IMG/VR virus record: IMGVR_UViG_3300043436_001797
Span: 17,818-81,817 of that record
From: a virus
DNA length: 64,000 bases
Reading direction: 5' to 3' (one strand)
In this document: positions 48,367 to 57,311 of the stretch, in pieces
How positions within the stretch are numbered: position 1 is the stretch's first letter
Layout: every line of letters starts with the position of its first letter
Position numbers and translations under genes: made by a program
The notes under the pieces: model-generated
Database searches by the model: none
What the model was told of the DNA's origin: nothing
What the model saw: the letters and a program-made list of their open reading frames with translations, nothing else

Positions 48367-51300
48367 ATGAGCCAGTATATACAAGGTGTTGTTGATTATA
48401 TTCCGATGATTCAACCGTTTCAGCCGGACTTTAATCTTTTTCAGAATGTTCTACAAACTAAAGATGCTCAATACAAAGCTGGTTATAATAAACTGAGTGC
48501 TTTATACGGTACTTTGCTAAACTCTCCCATGTCTAGGGAGGATAATATTGAGCTAAGGAATAAGTTTTTTAATGATATCTCAGCTCAGATTCAAAAGATA
48601 TCATCGTTAGATCTTTCTAAATCACAGAACGTTGAAGCAGCTTATAAAGTATTTCAACCTTTGATTGATAATGACTATATCCTAAAGGATATGAGTTATA
48701 CCAAAACTGCATACAATCAAATGCAGTACGGTGAATCTCTTAAAAACTGTACGGATCCTAAGAAATGTCCTGGTCAATACTGGGATGGTGGTATTAAACT
48801 GATACAGTATGGTATAGAGAACTTTAAAAACGCTCCTAGAGAAAAGACTTTGAATATGCGAAACCCGCGTTTCGTACCCAAAGTAAACTTAACCAAGCAA
48901 GCTTTAGACTACGCTAAGGAGATGAATTTTAAAATTACGCTCCCCAAACATAGTCCTGACGGTAGATATATAATTCACACAACCAATGGTCCTAATATGA
49001 TCCCTGGTTTGAGTGAAACATTTATGTCAGTATTTGGTAACGATCCTGCAGCTGCTGATTATTATTCAGCACTAAGCGAGTTGAATAGAAATGAATTCAT
49101 TAATGATGAAGCAAATATTCAAGAGTATGGATCTAAGGACGCTGCAGAAATGTACTACCTTGATGATGCACATAGGAAGATAGTTGAGATGACCCGATCT
49201 CAGTTAGCGGAAGCTAGAAAACAAGAAGCGCTAGCATCTGGTAGAAAAGCTGTTACAGATAATATTATTATCAATAAGGGTGTAGATCCAAACGATCCTG
49301 AGGACCGAGATGTAATTAAAGATAGATACCAGAGTATGGTTGACAAGATGATCTCTGGTTCAAATGCTGAGGTTCATGAGACTGATTTAAACAACATTAC
49401 CGGTGACGGTTATGAAACACTTGATATAGACTCTAAGCGCTACAGAATAGATAACGTTGCTGCAAGAGGTTTGATGCAAAATGATTTGTATCAAGCTGCG
49501 TCTGCGTATGCTATGCAGACAATGGACGTTAAGACAGAAGTAGATCAATATGCTTTAAAACAATTTGATCATTCTTTGAGTGTAGCTCGTATGGGACTGG
49601 AGCATGAGTATGCTAAAAAGTTAGATGACTATAAAACAGAAAATCAAAAAGAATTATTAGCTGTACAGTTTTTAAAAGAGCTTTTTCCTAATAACAAAAA
49701 GAACGGAGCTTTACCAGACGGTTCTAATCCTTTTAATCCGGGATATAGAACCGCAGGTTCCTCACCAGGTGGTAGTCTTGAAAATCCTGATGTAAAAGGT
49801 TCTGATGAAAAACAAATTGTTTCAGCTACTGAAAAAGCAAAAGCAGCAGCGGAACAAGTTATTGTAAAAGGATACGAAGAGCTAACTGCCATTATAAATA
49901 CAGATCTTGGTAAAAAAACTCCAGGTGGTCTTGTAATGACTCAAGGCGTTAAAAATTATTACATTGCAAAAAGAGATGAGATTTTTGGTAAATCTGTAAC
50001 AACTACTGGTACTTATGATAAAAATGATTTCCCGTCTATGACAGATACTGCAAGAGCAGTTGGAAAAGAACCTAGTCTTTTAGATAGAGGTTATTCTTAT
50101 GTAAGTGACTTGTGGAATGACTTTACTAGTTTATTTAGCAATAATGAGAAAGCGTATACAAAAACTTCCGGTGGTTATTTAAATGATAATAATCAATTAG
50201 AGCAAGACTTTGTAGGACGTTCTGAATACAGCGATCCTACATCTCCACACTATTGGCAGAACACTGCAGATAGAGTAATTAACTTTTTTAGCAATGACGT
50301 AACGGGAAAATATGCTATCAACAGAAATGTAGAACCTGGTAAAGAAGCAGGAGTATTAGCAGCAGAAGGTCAATATAACTTATCAAAACTTAACTATGAC
50401 AATTTTATAAAAGCTCAAGCAAATAACAATGCTATTGTTCATAATCTAGTTATGAATACAGCTGCTAAAGACGCTGTGTTTGGTGAAATGAGTTCTTACA
50501 ATGCTCCTACATCAGGTTCAGATTCTGGTTTGTGGGCACGTTTTGCTGGTGTTGATGCACCAGCTGCAATTAAAAATCATACAGAACAATCTCTTTCTAG
50601 GATGCACATAAATGGTCGCATAATGACTCTTCCTGAATTTAAACAAGTTTATGCAAATAGTCCGGAAGCTAAAAGAGTAGCGGAGAGAGTTATGCAAACA
50701 TACTATCAAACACGACCTGGTGACGAAGGTTCTTTTGGTAGATATAGTTATCAGGGTGGAGTTGAAAGATTGTTAGAGACAATGGAGGATGACGCAGAAG
50801 ATATCTATAAAGAATACATGGATCAGTTTAATATGATCTACAATCAGTCAAATGCTGCTGTTAATAAAGAAGCTGATAAAGCAGGGTTCAAACCTCTTTC
50901 TCAATTCTATCAAGTAAACGATGCTGGTGCTGGTGTTCAATCAGATCCTTTTGTTGCTACTGTTGATACTGCTTATCCTGGTGATATGCAAGCAGTTGAC
51001 TTTTTTGAGTTTAGTAACCTTATACAATCTACTATGGGTAAAGAAACCGATGGTATTAAAGTATATAAAGGACTAGGTGGAGATCTTACTGAAACAAGAT
51101 ATTTTACAGATGACCCTGATCCGGTTGATAACAAAGAAGGAGCGTTTACTGCTATTCAAGCACTTAGAATGCAATTACTTCAGGGTAAAGACGTAGATGA
51201 TAAAACTAGGGGAATGTTTGATTTTATTTTTCACCCTATTATTATGAATGACCAAAATAAAATGGCTTTTTCTATTTCTGTTAGTCCTGAGTTTACAGAT

Positions 51301-51747
51301 GCTCATCTAGGTAGCGGAAAAACTGCTAAGTTTATGGGAAAAACAGATAGAGAATTTACTATTGTTTTTGATACCAATAAAGTTCCAGATGTTAAAAAGT
51401 TAGAAATGGTCAAAAGATTAGAGCAAGGACCATATACGATAGCAATGAGAGCTGACAACGAAATAAATCTCAATGATTTTCCTAAAGGTGGTAGCCTTAC
51501 TATAAAACCAACAGCAGATGGTTCTTATGTAGCTAGTGGTTTTCTAAATTATATAGATGATGAGACTTTTCAAGAAAGTAAATATCCTTATGTAGATTTC
51601 ATGGGTCCTGATCAAAGTCTAGAAAACTTTGCTCAGCAAAAAAATAGCATGCTAGCAATTACACAAATGCAGATGGCAAATGCTCAAGAACAGCTTAAAG
51701 CTTTAAATCCGAACTTAATTCGTAATCCAGATGCTCTTAATAACTAA
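48367..51747 (+). CDS. Large crAss-like cargo protein, 1126 aa, function unknown
   Basis: The N-terminus MSQYIQGVVDYIPMIQPFQP, then DFNLFQNVLQTKDAQYKAGY and LYGTLLNSPMSREDN, is a conserved opening I recognise from a large protein found upstream of the RNA polymerase in crAss-like phages. Residues 1-450 are mostly helical and charged. A Lys/Ala-rich coiled coil lies at about 480-500, a Ser/Asn-rich stretch at about 570-620, and the C-terminal part (about 830-1100) is mixed alpha/beta. No catalytic motif, signal peptide or KYQ motif is seen. By position it should belong to the set of internal virion proteins that travel with the polymerase. The next gene starts five bases after the stop. Confidence 0.6.
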   Translation: MSQYIQGVVDYIPMIQPFQPDFNLFQNVLQTKDAQYKAGYNKLSALYGTLLNSPMSREDNIELRNKFFNDISAQIQKISSLDLSKSQNVEAAYKVFQPLIDNDYILKDMSYTKTAYNQMQYGESLKNCTDPKKCPGQYWDGGIKLIQYGIENFKNAPREKTLNMRNPRFVPKVNLTKQALDYAKEMNFKITLPKHSPDGRYIIHTTNGPNMIPGLSETFMSVFGNDPAAADYYSALSELNRNEFINDEANIQEYGSKDAAEMYYLDDAHRKIVEMTRSQLAEARKQEALASGRKAVTDNIIINKGVDPNDPEDRDVIKDRYQSMVDKMISGSNAEVHETDLNNITGDGYETLDIDSKRYRIDNVAARGLMQNDLYQAASAYAMQTMDVKTEVDQYALKQFDHSLSVARMGLEHEYAKKLDDYKTENQKELLAVQFLKELFPNNKKNGALPDGSNPFNPGYRTAGSSPGGSLENPDVKGSDEKQIVSATEKAKAAAEQVIVKGYEELTAIINTDLGKKTPGGLVMTQGVKNYYIAKRDEIFGKSVTTTGTYDKNDFPSMTDTARAVGKEPSLLDRGYSYVSDLWNDFTSLFSNNEKAYTKTSGGYLNDNNQLEQDFVGRSEYSDPTSPHYWQNTADRVINFFSNDVTGKYAINRNVEPGKEAGVLAAEGQYNLSKLNYDNFIKAQANNNAIVHNLVMNTAAKDAVFGEMSSYNAPTSGSDSGLWARFAGVDAPAAIKNHTEQSLSRMHINGRIMTLPEFKQVYANSPEAKRVAERVMQTYYQTRPGDEGSFGRYSYQGGVERLLETMEDDAEDIYKEYMDQFNMIYNQSNAAVNKEADKAGFKPLSQFYQVNDAGAGVQSDPFVATVDTAYPGDMQAVDFFEFSNLIQSTMGKETDGIKVYKGLGGDLTETRYFTDDPDPVDNKEGAFTAIQALRMQLLQGKDVDDKTRGMFDFIFHPIIMNDQNKMAFSISVSPEFTDAHLGSGKTAKFMGKTDREFTIVFDTNKVPDVKKLEMVKRLEQGPYTIAMRADNEINLNDFPKGGSLTIKPTADGSYVASGFLNYIDDETFQESKYPYVDFMGPDQSLENFAQQKNSMLAITQMQMANAQEQLKALNPNLIRNPDALNN

Positions 51748-51752
51748 AAGTT

Positions 51753-54700
51753 ATGGCGGAACCCTTACCAAGACCTACAATACCGTTTACAAAAGAGTTT
51801 TCTCCATATGAGAATGCTAGTAAACCTGTAATATCTTCAGAAGATATACGCTCTAAGCTGCATCAGATCAACGATTACTTTGATAAAAACTTACCTTCTG
51901 TAATAGAGGGTATTAATAAATATGAAGAAGATCTTTTAGATAAAGCTATTCTTGCTAAGAAACCTTCTAGTTTTGATCAATACGCTAAGTTACCTGAAAT
52001 TCAAAATGAGTCATCTGGTAATATTCTTACCGGACCCAGATCAGCAAAAGGTTTTTTAGACTTACCTACTTTTGATAAGATTAATCAGTTTGCTTCTCAA
52101 TCAAGATTTGAAGCTGAAACATCAAGGGATCCTTTTAAGTTTGCTAAACCCACATCTTTTAATGCTAGTATCTACGGTCACAACTATGACCGCTACTATA
52201 GTCATCCTAAATTTAAACAATTAGGTTTTGACTTTCGTAGAGATAATGAATCTATATATAACGCCTCTTCTACATGGTTTGATGATTTTAGAAGAATGTC
52301 TTCCAAGTTTGTTTCAAATTTTTATTTAGCGGGACACGATCAAGCTGGTAACTGGGGGAACTGGTTTTCATTAGGTAGTCCAAACAGTTCAGCGTTAATG
52401 GAGCACAATATAGCATCAGGTTCAACTAGCAAAGAAGGTGCAGGTGCTTGGGTAACAAATTTTACTGGCAATCTTGCTTATACTATAGGTACTATAGGTG
52501 AGATTTGGTTAGAAAACGCAGTAGCTTACGCAGCAGCGGGTATTACAAGAAACCCTACATTGATAGCAGCTGCAGGAACAAAAACTGCTTTAGGTTTAGG
52601 TAAGCTAGCTAAGTCAATGAGTGTGATGGCTAAAACACTAAACAATGTAAATAAAGCTAGACAGTTTAGAACAGCTGCATGGGGTGGTGTTAAAGGTGCT
52701 GCTCAAACTCTAAACCCATTTAGAGAACTTACCGAGTTAGGTATTAAAGCAGCAAACCCTAACAGTGCTTTTAATAGACTTAATGGTATGGCGAAAGCAT
52801 CAAAAAGTTTTGGTGCTTTCTATAGAGGTTTGCGTGAGATAAATGCTGTAACAGCTGAATCTAGATTAGAAGCTGCTTTTGTTCAGAATAAGGTAGCTAA
52901 CCAAGCTATAAGCGGTTATTACAAAAAGAACGGTAAACTTCCCGAAGGTGCTGCAGCAAATGATATTACAGAAAGATCTAAGCTAGCGGGTGAGAAAACT
53001 TTTATAGCTAACGTTCCTGTCATCTATGCTAGTAACCAATTAACTTTAGGTACCTCCCTTAGAGGTTTTAGACCTGCGTCTAGACTGATTTCAGCTAGTA
53101 ATTTAAAAGGTACTTTCTTTAAAACAGTAAGGAACTTTGACTGGAAGAAAACAGGAAAGTCACCTATGGAAGTAGTAGCCAACACGGGTGCTATTGCAAA
53201 TACTTTTAAGTTTTTAGGTAACACTGTAAAGAAAGATTTCTGGAAAACAGTACCATCTAGGTTAAAAGGAACCTGGGCAGCTAAACCTTTTAGTCAAGCG
53301 TTAGGTAGCGGTATTAGATTCTTTAGTCAAAATCTTGCAGAAGGTTTACAAGAATCATATCAAGAAGCTGTACAGTCTGCGGTAAGTGATTACTACTTAA
53401 CTAATTACTTTGCAGACCTTTACAAAGATCCTATTCTATCAGCTCAAAATAGTTGGGCTGCATCTATTCATAAAGGAGTAGGTGAGCAAATGACCGCTCA
53501 AGGTTTAGATACTTTTCTTCAAGGATTTTTAACAGGCGGTGTTATAGGTCCTGTACAGACTAACATAGCAAAATGGTTCCAGTCTGTAAACTTAAGAATG
53601 AAAGATTATAAAAATCCTGGTGAGAGAGAGAAGTTTATAAATGATGAGAAAAAACGACTTCAGCAATATGCTGATGCTGTAAACTCATACACTCAAGATC
53701 CAATTCTATGGTCTAGATGGTTAAGTGAAAATGCTATACAGCAAAGAGACTTATCTGAAAAAATAAACTTAGCAGAAGAAATAGGAAACAGAGCTGACGC
53801 TGAAACCGCTAAGGATGATTCTTTGTTTATGCACGTTGATACATTACTCAGAGCTGGTAAGTTTGATGACTTTATAGATCATATGGAAGGTCTTACCGAT
53901 CTTACCGATGAGGAACTTAAGGACGCTTTTGAAAACTATAATCTAGAAAGCACTGATCAAAACGAAAAGTCTTATAGAGAAAGATTAAATATTGCCATTG
54001 ATAAAGCAAAAGAGATAAAGGCTAGAATAGATGAAACAAATAAGATTGAGAATATTTTCAATCCTGATTTGTTTGATCCTGCAGTAGATCCGGAAGCGTA
54101 TCTAATGGAGTACATGGCGTATGATACTTTTGAGATAGCTAAACGTGCTATAGCATTTAATGAATACACTTACAAGCGTACCGCTGAAAGAATAGAAAGT
54201 GTATTAAATAAGTCAGTTACTTCTGGACCATTGGGTTCTGCGCTAGCTTCTGACTTCGCAGTATTATTTTCTCCTATAGGATTAAGCGCTGAGACTTCAA
54301 AGGGTAAACTCTATCAGTTTGAGCAATTGCTACAAACTGAAATAAAATCTCTAAAAGCAGGTACACCTCAAGAGAAAAAGCTAGCTGAGTATAAAACACA
54401 ACAGCTTGAAAAACTTAGAACATTAAAAGCTTTTATAGTAAACTACAGAAAGAGTCGCATACTTGTAAATAAAGCTAAAGCAGCTGCACAAGATTACGCA
54501 TCCGCTCCTAAAGAAAGTCAAGAAGCATACGATTCTTTAAAAAAGATGGCTAATGCTCTTAGTAAGAATTCTAAGTCTGGAACGATTGACGCTAATCTAG
54601 ATGATCCCAACACAGCTATTGATGTTATTGTAGATGCATTTATAAAAAATGAGTTATATGATGCCTATAATGACTATGTAAAAGTCATTGCAAAATCTAA

Positions 54701-57311
54701 TAATGCTACCCAGATAAAGAGTACAGTAGATAAATCATTTAATGAGTTCCTTGATTACTTGCAACTTACTAGTGATCACCAACTTATGGGTGAGTTTATG
54801 ACTGTGTTAGCTGATCCGATGTCTGTGTATTCTATGGCATCTAGATTGTTTAATGCTCAAAAACTTATATCTGAAAGATCAGGTGAACTTCATAAGATGG
54901 GTCTTGAGGAATACATCTCAAAGATTGCTGCTCCTGATGCTTTGATGCAAGGTCTGTTTGATATTGGAGTATACTTTGATCCTGACTTTATAGATGATTT
55001 CTTAAGTAAGAATGAGATTCCACCATACTTTATAAGTGCAGCGGACGGGTCTATTATAGAAATGACTGACCCTAAGTACAATGAGATTGTAGACCTTATT
55101 CAGAAGTATGCTGTACAAACAGGTAAGCAGTTCTCTGGTATGCCTGAGAAGTATGTTCCACCTGTAGCTAAAGAGACAGAAACAGCACCGGTATCTAACG
55201 TTCCGCCGGAAGATGATGAGAAAGAAACTGATGAAGAAGCTTCAGTAACAGACGCATTAAAAGACTTAGCTCCTGAGTTAAGAGTACTATTGATAACTGC
55301 AGCTAAAGCTAAAGGTATGGATGCAGAAGAGTTTCTTCTAAATGATCCTGAAGCAGCTTTAATTATTGATAACTACAATAAGACTAAGTCTAGTTCTGTG
55401 GATATATCTTCTGTAACCGGAACTGTTACTGTTGAAAACCCGATGTCTATCACACCTCAGATGATGCCGGGTATAGAGAATATACTACAAGCAAGTGCTG
55501 CAGAAGAATGGGTTGTAGACGAGTCGGATAAGAGATACTATATAAGCAAAGACGGTACTAAGAGAGTACGCAGAGCTACATCACTGATAGACAAAGAGTT
55601 TACAGAGTCTGCAAGATTAACAGCGTATCAGAACAGAGGTAATGCTTTGGACGAACTGTTACGTTTGTTCTTTGAGCCTAAAGTAAAAGATGGTGTAATA
55701 ACAGAGCTTGCCTTTAGAGATGTTATGATTAACATGTTTCAAGGTAAGAAAGCTGGTATATATACTGAAGCTGCTATTAAGAACACTATTAAAAAATGGG
55801 TTAAGGAAAATCTTAGCGAACAGAAGATGTTTGATGAGTTTGGTCTTAAACCTACAGAAGGTTTCTATACCGGTGTTGTAAATACTTTGTATGAAATGTC
55901 TTACAAGCTTGCAGATTTCAAGATTGTATCATCGTTGCCAACAATGTTTGGTATGTCTTCTACAGGTGAACTCGTAGGTGGTACTCTTGACCTTTTAGCT
56001 GAGTACAAAGATGGTACTCTGCACATTATAGATATAAAAACATACGCTAACGACAGGTTAGCTGATGAAACTAGAAACTCCGATATGGTTCAGCAGAACG
56101 TCTATAGAGAAATCATAGAGGGTAACACTGATAGAAAGATCTCTACTATGAACACGATTCAGATTAGAATTAACTTACAATCTGATGATCAGACGGTTAC
56201 ATCTGCAGAGCTTAGAAAAAATAAAAAGAACGGTATACTTCACGACGTTAAAAAAGGAGAAGTCAAAGCTATACTTGAAAGAATAGAATCAGGTAAACCT
56301 GCTGAGACTGGAGAAGGTAAAAGTGCTCCTGAAGAGAAAGACATCAAGATGTTTGTACCTGGTAGGTTTGCGGGTAAACTTGTTTACATGACACCCGGTG
56401 CAGGTAAAACAACAGCTGTACAGAAAGCCATGAAAAAAGGTTTGAAGCTTGCTGATATGGATGACCTATTGGTAGAAGCTGTAAAAGCATCTGGTGTATC
56501 ACTCAAGTCTTTAGGGTTTGATGAAGTAAATAACTCTAACGTAGGTAAAGTTATCTACGAAATGTATAATAAAGGAATGTCTCAAGAAGCTGATGGTGTC
56601 TATGATGCTGCATTTGCAAAGACTCAGGATCTTCTTAAGTCAGGATACACAGTACTTACTGGTAGTCAACGCTTTATAAATAAAGCTGATGTTGTAGTTA
56701 GAACTGAAGATAAAGGGAGACTTGCCGCTCAAATTGCTGCAAAATCTGGTGAAACAGGTAGAGATGCAATTACAAAGATTCTTTCTGAGGAAGAAAGAGC
56801 GTTTGAAAAAACTCCTGAAAAAGTAGAAGTTCTTGGGGAGACTCAGACTGCTGCTGATTTACTTTTGTCTGAAGTAGAAAAACAGGGAGAAGCACCTTTC
56901 TCTGAGACTGCTGAGGTTACAAAAATGAAAGAAGCTAAATCTAAAATGGAACTTGATGCTACTCTTCAGTCTTATATGCTCAGAAAAGAACGTTACGCAT
57001 ATACTGGAAAAGACGGTGCCCGTAGAATTTACACACCGATGGAGATAGCAGCAATTGCAAAAGAACGCGCAAGTACATTAAAGTTAGGCTCAGATTTCTT
57101 AGATTATATAGACGACATTCTAGATTTGAAAAAAGGTCCTATATCTAAAGCTGAAGAGACTGCGATTAAAGAAAACATCGACTCAGCTGCAGAAGACACT
57201 CTAGACTCTAGTAAAGTTGACGATATAGCCAACGATGTTGCTAAAGGCAACAGTGACATAACTGATGATGATATTGACGGTTTAAATAATTGTGAAACTC
57301 CAGGGACATGA
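51753..57311 (+). CDS. Giant cargo protein with PD-(D/E)XK nuclease and P-loop kinase-like domains
   Basis: A 1852-aa protein. The N-terminal part (GHNYDRYYSHPKFKQLGFDF, then RRDNESIYNASSTWFDDFRR) is of the crAss-like large-cargo type. Residues about 215-305 are rich in Ala/Gly and hydrophobic (GNLAYTIGTIGEIWLENAVA), which could insert into membranes. A long helical middle follows. At about 1280-1475 lies a RecB/Cas4-type nuclease: NRGNALDELLRLFFE, GGTLDLL with D1413, IIDIKT with D1427 and K1429, and QQNVYREII. At about 1540-1700 a P-loop domain starts TPGAGKTTA (K1552), followed by LADMDDLL as in nucleotide or polynucleotide kinases. The stop overlaps the polymerase gene start (ATGA). I infer a virion-delivered enzyme that may act on host or defence DNA or on DNA ends; activity is untested. 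Confidence 0.75.
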   Translation: MAEPLPRPTIPFTKEFSPYENASKPVISSEDIRSKLHQINDYFDKNLPSVIEGINKYEEDLLDKAILAKKPSSFDQYAKLPEIQNESSGNILTGPRSAKGFLDLPTFDKINQFASQSRFEAETSRDPFKFAKPTSFNASIYGHNYDRYYSHPKFKQLGFDFRRDNESIYNASSTWFDDFRRMSSKFVSNFYLAGHDQAGNWGNWFSLGSPNSSALMEHNIASGSTSKEGAGAWVTNFTGNLAYTIGTIGEIWLENAVAYAAAGITRNPTLIAAAGTKTALGLGKLAKSMSVMAKTLNNVNKARQFRTAAWGGVKGAAQTLNPFRELTELGIKAANPNSAFNRLNGMAKASKSFGAFYRGLREINAVTAESRLEAAFVQNKVANQAISGYYKKNGKLPEGAAANDITERSKLAGEKTFIANVPVIYASNQLTLGTSLRGFRPASRLISASNLKGTFFKTVRNFDWKKTGKSPMEVVANTGAIANTFKFLGNTVKKDFWKTVPSRLKGTWAAKPFSQALGSGIRFFSQNLAEGLQESYQEAVQSAVSDYYLTNYFADLYKDPILSAQNSWAASIHKGVGEQMTAQGLDTFLQGFLTGGVIGPVQTNIAKWFQSVNLRMKDYKNPGEREKFINDEKKRLQQYADAVNSYTQDPILWSRWLSENAIQQRDLSEKINLAEEIGNRADAETAKDDSLFMHVDTLLRAGKFDDFIDHMEGLTDLTDEELKDAFENYNLESTDQNEKSYRERLNIAIDKAKEIKARIDETNKIENIFNPDLFDPAVDPEAYLMEYMAYDTFEIAKRAIAFNEYTYKRTAERIESVLNKSVTSGPLGSALASDFAVLFSPIGLSAETSKGKLYQFEQLLQTEIKSLKAGTPQEKKLAEYKTQQLEKLRTLKAFIVNYRKSRILVNKAKAAAQDYASAPKESQEAYDSLKKMANALSKNSKSGTIDANLDDPNTAIDVIVDAFIKNELYDAYNDYVKVIAKSNNATQIKSTVDKSFNEFLDYLQLTSDHQLMGEFMTVLADPMSVYSMASRLFNAQKLISERSGELHKMGLEEYISKIAAPDALMQGLFDIGVYFDPDFIDDFLSKNEIPPYFISAADGSIIEMTDPKYNEIVDLIQKYAVQTGKQFSGMPEKYVPPVAKETETAPVSNVPPEDDEKETDEEASVTDALKDLAPELRVLLITAAKAKGMDAEEFLLNDPEAALIIDNYNKTKSSSVDISSVTGTVTVENPMSITPQMMPGIENILQASAAEEWVVDESDKRYYISKDGTKRVRRATSLIDKEFTESARLTAYQNRGNALDELLRLFFEPKVKDGVITELAFRDVMINMFQGKKAGIYTEAAIKNTIKKWVKENLSEQKMFDEFGLKPTEGFYTGVVNTLYEMSYKLADFKIVSSLPTMFGMSSTGELVGGTLDLLAEYKDGTLHIIDIKTYANDRLADETRNSDMVQQNVYREIIEGNTDRKISTMNTIQIRINLQSDDQTVTSAELRKNKKNGILHDVKKGEVKAILERIESGKPAETGEGKSAPEEKDIKMFVPGRFAGKLVYMTPGAGKTTAVQKAMKKGLKLADMDDLLVEAVKASGVSLKSLGFDEVNNSNVGKVIYEMYNKGMSQEADGVYDAAFAKTQDLLKSGYTVLTGSQRFINKADVVVRTEDKGRLAAQIAAKSGETGRDAITKILSEEERAFEKTPEKVEVLGETQTAADLLLSEVEKQGEAPFSETAEVTKMKEAKSKMELDATLQSYMLRKERYAYTGKDGARRIYTPMEIAAIAKERASTLKLGSDFLDYIDDILDLKKGPISKAEETAIKENIDSAAEDTLDSSKVDDIANDVAKGNSDITDDDIDGLNNCETPGT
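55590..56177 (+). other. RecB/Cas4-type PD-(D/E)XK nuclease domain in the 1852-aa protein
   Basis: Residues about 1280-1475. An RGNALDELLRLFF helix stands where the family has G-x-x-[VL]-H/D; GGTLDLLAEY gives D1413; LHIIDIKTY gives D1427-x-K1429-T; QQNVYREII is the downstream Q...Y motif. All catalytic positions of the family appear to be present. Confidence 0.82.
56370..56852 (+). other. P-loop NTPase, kinase-like, in the 1852-aa protein
   Basis: Residues about 1540-1700. KLVYMTPGAGKTTAVQK is a strand followed by a Walker A loop (G1549 to T1554, lysine K1552); KLADMDDLLVEAV resembles the substrate-binding DxD strand of small kinases. LLKSGYTVLTGSQRFINKAD, then VVVRTEDKGRLAAQIA, look like later strands and the lid side. 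It is most like nucleotide or polynucleotide kinases, but the substrate cannot be told. Confidence 0.65.
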
